NCBI GenBank assembly: GCA_007133995.1
Contig: SLLP01000197.1
Span: forward strand, 1-5,895
Source: Balneolales bacterium
GTDB taxonomy: Bacteria; Bacteroidota; Rhodothermia; Balneolales; Natronogracilivirgulaceae
Length of the DNA stretch: 5,895 nt
Direction of reading: 5' to 3'
Shown here: positions 1 through 5,301 of the stretch, in pieces
How the letters are laid out: every line of letters begins with the position of its first letter
Numbering within the stretch: the stretch's first letter is position 1
Program-made: the position numbers and the translations under genes
Notes under the pieces: generated by a model
Told to the model about the DNA's origin: nothing
What the model saw: the letters and a program-made list of their open reading frames with translations, nothing else
Databases searched by the model: none

Positions 1-1034
1 CCTTCCACGATCAGGAAATACCCGGCAAAACCCATATCCCGGATAATCTTCAGCTCCTGCTCGATTCGGCTGCTGATCTGCTCCGAAATTTCCCCATAAC
101 GGATCTTTGCTCCCTCGTAGGCAAGGTGCCGCAGGTAATCGTCCATATCCCGGAACGGTTCCGGCACATTGAAATGCGGCAGCAGCAGCTCGGAACTCAG
201 TGTGATGTTTTCGGTTTTATCAACAATTTCCTGGGTGTTCTCCAGGGATTCCGGCAGGTCACTGAAAAGCTCTTTCATCTCGTCGGGCGTCTTCAGGTAG
301 AACTCAGGGTTAAGCCGGTTCTGGTCGTCGGTGAATCGGAAACGGTTGGGATCGTTGATGTCGGCATTGGTCTGCAGCGCCAGCAAAATATCGTGAGCCT
401 CGGAATCCTCTCTATTCACATAATGAGAGTCGTTAGTGGCAATCATTTTGACACCATATTCCTTGCTCCACCGTACCAGCACCTCATTACAAACGTCCTG
501 ATCACGCAGGCCATGCCGCTGTAGCTCGATGTAGTAATCCTCCCCAAAAAGATCCAGGTACCACTCGAACAGTTTTTTTGCTTCCGCCTCGCCTTTTCTC
601 AGGATGGTCTGGTTGATCTCACTCTGCAGACAACAGGTGGTTGCAATCAGTCCCTCGGAATGCGCCGCCAGCGTTTTCCGATCGATGCGAGGCTTGTAGT
701 AAAATCCGTCAACATACCCCAGTGAACTCAGACGCACCAGATTGTAGTAGCCGGCCTTGTTCTTTGCCAGAAGAACCTGGTGGTACTGCTCGCGATTCTC
801 GCGGTCGGACATGATTGCCGGGGTGACATAAAACTCACATCCGATGATCGGTTTTACCCCTTTCTTTTTTGCTTCATTTACGAAAGCAGGCACCCCGAAC
901 ATATTGCCGTGATCTGTAATAGCAATGCCGGGCATGCCACTGCCGGCCACTTTGGATATCATCCCTGAAATAGCAGCAGCACCATCCAGCAGACTGAACT
1001 GGGAGTGGCAATGAAGGTGAGAAAACTGACACAT
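1..1034 (-). CDS. dnaE: DNA polymerase III subunit alpha, N-terminal part (runs off the left edge)
   Basis: Catalytic subunit of the replicative DNA polymerase, acting in the cytoplasm at the replication fork. I translated the minus strand from the ATG at 1034-1032 and read 344 codons without a stop to the window edge; family members are usually 1000-1200 residues, so about two thirds is outside. The N-terminal PHP domain is clear: HLHCHS (6-11), DGA (18-20), TDHGN (40-44), GCEFYV (65-70), YHQVLLA (84-90), TTCCLQSE (132-139) and ATNDSHY (199-205). The segment MGFAGYFLIVE (334-344) is the conserved entry to the polymerase domain; the catalytic aspartates lie beyond the window. The start is chosen because HLHxHS normally lies within the first ten residues. 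No Shine-Dalgarno sequence precedes it, and I recognise no clear promoter in the 132 bases separating it from the dehydrogenase gene upstream. Identity is essentially certain; distinction from error-prone DnaE paralogues rests on the standard HLHxHSQ(F/Y)SLLDG start and is likely but not proven. Confidence 0.97.
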   Translation of the reverse strand, partial: MCQFSHLHCHSQFSLLDGAAAISGMISKVAGSGMPGIAITDHGNMFGVPAFVNEAKKKGVKPIIGCEFYVTPAIMSDRENREQYHQVLLAKNKAGYYNLVRLSSLGYVDGFYYKPRIDRKTLAAHSEGLIATTCCLQSEINQTILRKGEAEAKKLFEWYLDLFGEDYYIELQRHGLRDQDVCNEVLVRWSKEYGVKMIATNDSHYVNREDSEAHDILLALQTNADINDPNRFRFTDDQNRLNPEFYLKTPDEMKELFSDLPESLENTQEIVDKTENITLSSELLLPHFNVPEPFRDMDDYLRHLAYEGAKIRYGEISEQISSRIEQELKIIRDMGFAGYFLIVE

Positions 1035-1144
1035 ATAAAGGGCGAAATTAAAAGTCAAAAATGAAAACTATCAATAAATTAAACTATATGCCTTCTTGAC
1101 TTTCTCCTATTTTTTCCATGAAATTTTCCCAGATGCCGGATGCA

Positions 1145-1160
1145 GCCAGGGACGCCTGGC
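1145..1160. repeat. Short perfect inverted repeat after the dehydrogenase gene
   Basis: Six-base arms GCCAGG and CCTGGC enclose a four-base GACG loop, starting 6 bases beyond the dehydrogenase stop codon in the gap before dnaE. On the minus strand it could form a small hairpin in the transcript. It has no T-run after it, so it is not a standard intrinsic terminator; it may be a weak pause site or chance. Confidence 0.3.
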
Positions 1161-1166
1161 AGACAG

Positions 1167-1931
1167 TCAGATATCTCTGTGACTGATCACTTCACCAGCT
1201 GGATAAAATTCAGCCAGCAACACCCTGGCAAGACGCCCGGCTACTTCAGCGGAATCCCCAACTTTCCCCTCTTTCCATGCCGATATAAAGTCATGAACCA
1301 TTGGAAAATCATCTTCGCTCGTACTGCGGATCGACTCCTGCATATCGGTGCTTATGCGCCCGGGATTGAATGCCATGATTTCCACAGGATTTCGCTGTTG
1401 CTCCTGTTCGATACCTACCGTACGCACGAACATGTCCACTCCCGCCTTGGTGCTGCAGTAATGGCTCCATCCATGGTATGGTTTGCCTGACGCACCTGAA
1501 GATATCATAATCACACGCTTGACAATCCCGGTCTCTTGAAATAACTCCAAAAAAGCATGAGTCAATAGCAGAGGAGCAACAAAATTAATCTCCAGATTCT
1601 TCCTATAGGTTTCAAAATCGTATTTACCGGCCGGACCCATTGGCTCAAGCATACCGGCATTGTTGACAAGCCCTAAAAATCCTGTTTCATCAGCCGGAAT
1701 GTCAGCGGCGATATGAGTAATAAGGTCATGAAGCTTTTCCGTCTGCGTGAGGTCCTGCTGCCAGGTGCTAACCCTGGCTCCACGAGCTTCCAGTTCTAGT
1801 ACCAAATCGGACATATCGCTTCTCGCGACAAGATGCAGCACGGTTCCGTGTTCAGCAAGATGCATCGCCAGATCACGGCCAAATCCTTTTGATGCTCCTG
1901 TGATAATAATATGTTTTTCTCTGTTGTTCAT
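1167..1931 (-). CDS. SDR-family oxidoreductase, sepiapterin/benzil reductase-like
   Basis: Predicted cytoplasmic NAD(P)H-dependent short-chain dehydrogenase of 254 residues, the usual length for classical SDRs. Visible in order: the dinucleotide-binding motif TGASKGFG (11-18), an arginine after the second strand (VARS, R37) that favours NADP(H), D60 in QQDLT, NNAG (90-93), N116 in LEINFVAP, catalytic serine in ISSGAS (144-145), the YxxxK pair Y158 and K162, and the NPGRIST segment (189-195). The wording around VNNAGMLEPMGPAG resembles the sepiapterin reductase/benzil reductase (YueD-like) branch, which reduces carbonyls, but the substrate cannot be read from sequence. I chose the ATG at 1931 because it places the first beta strand at residue 7; an in-frame TTG at 1964 would add 11 polar residues. 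Neither start has a Shine-Dalgarno sequence. The gene follows the alpha/beta hydrolase by 54 bases and is probably co-transcribed with it. Confidence 0.9.
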   Translation of the reverse strand: MNNREKHIIITGASKGFGRDLAMHLAEHGTVLHLVARSDMSDLVLELEARGARVSTWQQDLTQTEKLHDLITHIAADIPADETGFLGLVNNAGMLEPMGPAGKYDFETYRKNLEINFVAPLLLTHAFLELFQETGIVKRVIMISSGASGKPYHGWSHYCSTKAGVDMFVRTVGIEQEQQRNPVEIMAFNPGRISTDMQESIRSTSEDDFPMVHDFISAWKEGKVGDSAEVAGRLARVLLAEFYPAGEVISHRDI

Positions 1932-1985
1932 AGTGGATTTTTTTGTTCGATCAGATATTTCCAATTTACGTTCCGGGGCACTTTT

Positions 1986-2828
1986 TCATTCCAGGATTTT
2001 TGTGAGAAAACGATCCCAGCCATCAATGTAATCCTGTCCGGTCTGGATGAAACCGTCGTTATGTCCGCCTCGCATCTCCATAAAATATTTTGGTTCACGG
2101 GCCGCCTCAAAAAGTTTTTCGCCGTGGTGATAGGGTATCACCTCATCCCCTCTGCTGTGTGCTATCAGAACAGGCATCTCAACTTGTTGCAAATAATCGA
2201 TGGAAGGATATCTTATGTTCATCAGCCAGTTAACTGGTATAAAGGGATATATTTCAGCGGCGAGATCGACGGCAGATGTAAACGCTGATTCAAGAACTAC
2301 ACCACCGGCATTCACCTCACTGGCCAGCCAGGCCGCAACTCCTCCTCCAAGGGAACGGCCGAATAAAATTACCTCCCGGGGATTTTTATCCTGGACTTCC
2401 GTGAGATATCGCCAGGCAGCTATGGCATCCTTGTATGTACCCTGCTCACTGGGCTTGCCCTCGCTCCGTCCATATCCCCGATAGTCAAAAATCAGTACAT
2501 CCAAGCCAAGGTTTTTGAAAATCATGATGCTTTCCAGCCGCCCTGAGATATTGCCGGCATTGCCGTGAAAAAACAACACGCTGCCTCTGGACTCCCCGGC
2601 GGGCACATACCAGCCGTGCAAACGGAACCCGTCTTCGGTATGCAAGTACACATCCTCGTAGGCAAGTCCGAGCTCCTCTGGTGTGGCAACGATATTTTTG
2701 GTAGGAAAATAGATGAATGCAGCCTGGAAAAGGTACATCAGCAGGAGTATGATGAGATACCCTCCAGCAATCAGCAGCAGAATCCATAAGACCGTTGAAC
2801 CTGTCACACTGCTCCTAGTTCGTGCCAT
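1986..2828 (-). CDS. Membrane-anchored alpha/beta hydrolase, Bem46/ABHD13-like
   Basis: A 280-residue serine hydrolase. After a short basic start (MARTR) a hydrophobic segment at about residues 12-35 looks like an uncleaved N-terminal membrane anchor, which would put the catalytic domain outside the cytoplasm; the orientation is inferred. The fold is clear: HGWYVPAG (71-78), oxyanion-side FHGN (87-90), DYRGYGRSEG (115-124), nucleophile elbow GRSLGG with S159, acid D228 in SRGDEVIP, and H256 in GGHNDG. These are the catalytic triad residues expected of the Bem46/ABHD13 group (COG1073-type), whose members are putative esterases, thioesterases or lipases with mostly unknown substrates. The length and triad order match full-length members. 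The ATG start is 28 bases after the stop of the small membrane protein gene, and the dehydrogenase gene follows by 54 bases, suggesting one transcript. Family assignment is firm; the reaction is not known. Confidence 0.92.
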   Translation of the reverse strand: MARTRSSVTGSTVLWILLLIAGGYLIILLLMYLFQAAFIYFPTKNIVATPEELGLAYEDVYLHTEDGFRLHGWYVPAGESRGSVLFFHGNAGNISGRLESIMIFKNLGLDVLIFDYRGYGRSEGKPSEQGTYKDAIAAWRYLTEVQDKNPREVILFGRSLGGGVAAWLASEVNAGGVVLESAFTSAVDLAAEIYPFIPVNWLMNIRYPSIDYLQQVEMPVLIAHSRGDEVIPYHHGEKLFEAAREPKYFMEMRGGHNDGFIQTGQDYIDGWDRFLTKILE

Positions 2829-2856
2829 ACATGATTAATGACGAGAAATTTTTGAA

Positions 2857-3081
2857 TCAAGATACCGAATCCTGATTTTTCTGCAAGCTGATCTGAGATC
2901 TGAATTTTCTGGCCACCCATAAATTCACAATGCCACCTAAAATACAGATGCCTCCGGTCAGTTGGCCAATAATACCTGGAAAACTTACTTCACCCCAAAA
3001 CAGATACAAATTCTGAATGCCCACCAGCGTGACAACAATACCGGTAGTAAGTAACGTATACAGTACAATTTTTTTCCCCAT
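2857..3081 (-). CDS. Small two-helix membrane protein of unknown function
   Basis: A 74-residue protein I do not recognise. It has a basic N-terminus (MGKK), a hydrophobic segment at about 5-28, a short polar turn containing W29, G30 and E31, a second glycine-rich hydrophobic segment at about 36-57, and a basic polar tail (R58, K59, R61, K68). The charge pattern predicts a helical hairpin with both ends in the cytoplasm. It is likely a real gene: the composition is coherent for a membrane protein, it begins with ATG, and it sits 28 bases upstream of the alpha/beta hydrolase in the same direction, at the head of the likely operon. It could assist or anchor the hydrolase, but no motif shows this. 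A chance ORF remains possible given its size, although the alternating charged and hydrophobic layout argues against it. Confidence 0.7.
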   Translation of the reverse strand: MGKKIVLYTLLTTGIVVTLVGIQNLYLFWGEVSFPGIIGQLTGGICILGGIVNLWVARKFRSQISLQKNQDSVS

Positions 3082-3128
3082 GATGCTGCGTTGTCTCGTT
3101 CTGATTTGCTGATTTCAGATTAGTTAAT

Positions 3129-3165
3129 CACTTAATTTTCGACAATCACTTTTATTATCGACAAT
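3129..3165. promoter_or_regulatory. Tandem operator-like boxes upstream of the membrane protein/hydrolase operon
   Basis: Two imperfect direct repeats lie end to end: 3129-3146 and 3147-3165. Each begins CACTT and ends with a 12-bp box, ATTTTCGACAAT at 3135-3146 and ATTATCGACAAT at 3154-3165. The boxes differ at one base and each is nearly palindromic around TCGA (ATTnTCGAnAAT). They are 19 bp apart, close to two helical turns, and lie 54-84 bases upstream of the start at 3081. This geometry suits cooperative binding of a dimeric repressor or activator. The regulator is unknown, and I see no convincing promoter core beside the boxes. Confidence 0.4.
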
Positions 3166-3216
3166 GTAGTAAAATTAAATGAAGTAAACTTTTTTTCTTG
3201 TAACGGTCCCAAAGCA

Positions 3217-3232
3217 GTACCAATTTTGGTAC
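3217..3232. repeat. Perfect inverted repeat just after thpR
   Basis: Seven-base arms GTACCAA and TTGGTAC are separated by TT. The repeat lies 4 bases beyond the thpR stop. In RNA the loop would have to open to about six bases, leaving a 5-bp stem, and no T-run follows on either strand. It could be a weak end-of-transcript structure for acyP-thpR or a protein-binding site for the operon downstream; neither is shown. Confidence 0.35.
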
Positions 3233-3236
3233 GCGA

Positions 3237-3803
3237 TCAGGAAGCCATATACTCCTGTAAACAGTGGTGAATAGCACCACCCGAATGCAACCTGCTGTGA
3301 TACAGGCGGAACCGATCAACATGAAACGTTACATGAAACCGGGAGGCCTCGCCATTAAAAAAATTGTCAAGAACCACATCAAGAGGAGAGCTATCCACAT
3401 TTTCTTTCACCTTTTTGTCTCTCCGGATGCGGCCGAGCGTTACATGCGGATGATACGAGCGGGGTGAGGGTGATATCCCCGCCCGGTAGAGCTGTTCCTG
3501 AATGCCATCGTAAAGCTCTCTCAGGATGGGATGATAGCGGACACCCGCCCAGAGCACCGACGGTTCCCTGGTGTTGGGAAAGCAACCCGTACCCATCAGC
3601 TCGATATCAAACGGACGAAATGTGACATGGAAAAGCGACTGGATTATCCGGCGCGTGCGCACCTTGTCTGTTTCCCCGATGTATCGCAGTGTCAGATGGA
3701 TCTGCGACTCAGGAGTGAGCCGGATTTCTGGATGATTGGGCTGAATAGCTGCAAGCTCGCTGCGTACCAAATCGGGTAATGCAATAGCGGTGAAAAGTCG
3801 CAT
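3237..3803 (-). CDS. thpR: RNA 2',3'-cyclic phosphodiesterase (2H phosphoesterase)
   Basis: Cytoplasmic 2H-family phosphoesterase of 188 residues, the normal size for ThpR (formerly called 2'-5' RNA ligase, LigT). The family hydrolyses RNA 2',3'-cyclic phosphate ends to 2'-phosphates. Both catalytic HxTx motifs are present: H36-L-T38-L followed by RYIG (typical HLTLRFLG), and H120-V-T122-L inside HPHVTLGRIRR. The N-terminus MRLFTAIALP is the usual first strand, and GTGCFPNTREPSVLWAGV (71-88) is the characteristic central segment, so the start at 3803 is well supported. GAAGG lies a few bases upstream and overlaps the acyP stop; it is the only Shine-Dalgarno-like site I see before any gene here, consistent with translation following acyP. 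The gene is 8 bases downstream of acyP and almost certainly co-transcribed. The natural RNA substrate is not evident from context. Confidence 0.93.
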   Translation of the reverse strand: MRLFTAIALPDLVRSELAAIQPNHPEIRLTPESQIHLTLRYIGETDKVRTRRIIQSLFHVTFRPFDIELMGTGCFPNTREPSVLWAGVRYHPILRELYDGIQEQLYRAGISPSPRSYHPHVTLGRIRRDKKVKENVDSSPLDVVLDNFFNGEASRFHVTFHVDRFRLYHSRLHSGGAIHHCLQEYMAS

Positions 3804-3811
3804 GGTTACCT

Positions 3812-4093
3812 TCAGTGACGCACATCAAATGTTTCGTACCGGACATCCGGATCAACCGGATAGCAGTCTACATTATCCACCCTTGATAGTGGCGGACCCT
3901 TTCGACAAGCCGCTTCCACCGAACCCACATCACCCGGCTGGCCCTGTAACATGGCTTCGACTGATCCGTCACTGGTGTTTCGTATCCAGCCGGTCACCGA
4001 CCGCTCCATGGCAATATTGTGGATGTACTGACGGAATCCGACCCCCTGAACGCGGCCTTGAACCCGAATGAGATGTGTTACGATATGATTCAT
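3812..4093 (-). CDS. acyP: Acylphosphatase
   Basis: A 93-residue cytoplasmic enzyme that hydrolyses the carboxyl-phosphate bond of acylphosphates such as acetyl phosphate or 1,3-bisphosphoglycerate. The signature GRVQGVGFR (13-21) supplies the phosphate-binding loop with R21, and N39 in GWIRNTSDGSVE is the second catalytic residue; both match the conserved Arg/Asn pair of the family. The length fits the usual 90-100 residues. I chose the ATG at 4093 because it places the first strand and GRVQGVGFR where the family has them. The frame stays open upstream to about 4252, but that extension has no family resemblance. thpR starts 8 bases after the stop. A candidate TAnnTTTG box ends only 4 bases before this ATG, so the message may be nearly leaderless. 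The C-terminal part (VRYETFDVRH) is shorter and more divergent than the typical ending but appears complete. Confidence 0.94.
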   Translation of the reverse strand: MNHIVTHLIRVQGRVQGVGFRQYIHNIAMERSVTGWIRNTSDGSVEAMLQGQPGDVGSVEAACRKGPPLSRVDNVDCYPVDPDVRYETFDVRH

Positions 4094-4097
4094 GACA

Positions 4098-4132
4098 CAA
4101 AAATATTGTACCTTGTTTTGTTTTCCTAACAA
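4098..4132 (-). promoter_or_regulatory. Candidate Bacteroidota-type promoter for acyP-thpR
   Basis: On the minus strand TATTTTTG (4105-4098) matches the Bacteroidota -7 consensus TAnnTTTG exactly. A TTG at 4132-4130 could be the -33 element, but the 24-base spacing is a little longer than usual. The -7 box ends 4 bases before the acyP ATG, so transcription would start at or beside the start codon. The short motif and AT-rich setting make a chance match plausible. Confidence 0.3.
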
Positions 4133-4320
4133 TTCCGAAAACACAACAGTTCTGATGAAAGTAAGTTCTTGATAATTGGCTAGTATGCATGCTGATATTT
4201 CTTTTGAATAATGATGCCAAACTACAATATGATGAATTCTGATGGGATGCACGCTTCATATTCGGAAAGGAATGTAAATTAATCTCATACCACTACCCAT
4301 TACAAACTTTAGCATGAGTA

Positions 4321-5250
4321 ATGATCATTGAGATCACACAAACTTTGATCGGCGTGCTTCTTCTCTATGCCGGAGCCGAGCTCCTCGTAAGGAGCAGCGT
4401 TGCCCTGTCGCAAAAGCTTCGGGTCACTCCGCTTCTGATCGGAGTTATTGTGATCGGATTAGGCACAAGCAGTCCGGAACTGGTGGTAAGTATTGAAGCG
4501 ACACTGATCGGCAGCGGTGAAATTGCTGTTGGAAATATTGTCGGCTCCAATATCAGCAACCTTGCGCTCATTCTTGGAATCGCGGCCCTCTTCCACCCGA
4601 TTCGCGGTCAAAAGGAACTTCTCCGGCGGGAAGTCCCGGTTATGATCGCTATCTCATTGCTGATGACGTTTCTGCTTTGGGATGGCGTACTTTCACGCTT
4701 CAATGGCGTTATGTTGCTCGCCGGCCTTTTTATCTACCTGTGGCTGACCATTCGGAGCAGCATCACCCCTGTCATTGCGGAAAATGAGGTCGGTTTTCAC
4801 GGTTTCAGCACACCCGTTGTCATAATCGGGTCGCTTATCGGACTAGGCACCCTGGTTCTCGGTGCTCATCTCATGATTTCAGGCGCCACCGGTATCGCCC
4901 GCGCATTCCAAATTCCCGAAGGCGTGATCGGGCTCTCCATGGTTGCGGTAGGCACCAGTCTGCCTGAGCTTGCCACGGCCATTGTCGCCACACTTCGTAA
5001 ACAGGGCGAACTCATATTGGGCGCACTGGTCGGATCAAATATTTTGAATATGCTACTGGTACTCGGAGTGACCGGTATTGTGAGGCCTGTATATCTGGTC
5101 GACATCATGGTGGATGATCTGGTGCTGATGTCCGCTCTTGCCGTACTCATGATCCCGGTGATCAGAACGGGCTATGTGGTGAGCCGGCTGGAAGGTTTCA
5201 TGCTGCTGGTCATCTACTGCGGTTATTTGGGCTGGCTCTTCATGCGATAA
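4321..5250 (+). CDS. Calcium/sodium antiporter, YrbG-like (CaCA superfamily)
   Basis: Inner-membrane cation exchanger of 309 residues, close to the usual length of the YrbG group, with about ten hydrophobic segments spread over the whole chain. The two inverted alpha repeats that define the superfamily are both visible: GLGTSSPELVVS (46-57, E53) with GNIVGSNISN (71-80), and AVGTSLPELATA (209-220, E216) with GALVGSNILN (234-243). The paired glutamates and the asparagines of the GSN motifs form the ion-binding centre in studied relatives. The second copy has A235 where the first has N72, so the two halves are not identical. Family members exchange Ca2+ (or other cations) for Na+ or H+; the ion used here cannot be read from sequence. 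The ATG at 4321 begins right before the first helix and no Shine-Dalgarno site is visible. A nearby ATG at 4314 in another frame ends after five codons. The gene is divergent from acyP (227-base gap) and convergent with the GH13 gene; it seems to be transcribed alone. Confidence 0.93.
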   Translation: MIIEITQTLIGVLLLYAGAELLVRSSVALSQKLRVTPLLIGVIVIGLGTSSPELVVSIEATLIGSGEIAVGNIVGSNISNLALILGIAALFHPIRGQKELLRREVPVMIAISLLMTFLLWDGVLSRFNGVMLLAGLFIYLWLTIRSSITPVIAENEVGFHGFSTPVVIIGSLIGLGTLVLGAHLMISGATGIARAFQIPEGVIGLSMVAVGTSLPELATAIVATLRKQGELILGALVGSNILNMLLVLGVTGIVRPVYLVDIMVDDLVLMSALAVLMIPVIRTGYVVSRLEGFMLLVIYCGYLGWLFMR

Positions 5251-5278
5251 ATATCCCTGTCATTGCCTTCTGATTAAT

Positions 5279-5301
5279 GTGATATCACCACGCTGATCAG
5301 C
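5279..5301. repeat. Two adjacent 10-bp palindromes at a convergent gene junction
   Basis: GTGATATCAC (5279-5288) and GCTGATCAGC (5292-5301) are each perfectly self-complementary, with centres 13 bp apart. They sit between the antiporter stop (5250) and the GH13 stop (5297-5299), which the second palindrome overlaps. Neither has a loop or T-run, so they are not ordinary terminators; they could be protein sites or chance. Confidence 0.35.

Noticed and set aside
126..524. A 132-residue plus-strand open frame opposite dnaE.
   Set aside because: It lies wholly inside the clearly coding dnaE frame on the other strand and has no recognisable motif; it is a shadow frame.
1145..1160. An intrinsic terminator after the dehydrogenase gene.
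   Set aside because: The stem is only 6 bp and no T-run follows on the minus strand, so it was listed only as an inverted repeat.
1932..1964. An 11-residue N-terminal extension of the dehydrogenase from a TTG codon at 1964.
   Set aside because: The ATG at 1931 places the nucleotide-binding strand where SDRs normally have it, and the TTG has no ribosome-binding site.
1928..2110. A 60-residue minus-strand frame bridging the hydrolase and dehydrogenase genes.
   Set aside because: It overlaps the hydrolase C-terminal coding region in another frame and has no domain or ribosome-binding site.
3812..4252. A 146-residue version of acylphosphatase starting at 4252.
   Set aside because: The extra 53 residues have no family resemblance, and the ATG at 4093 gives the standard length with motifs in the expected places.
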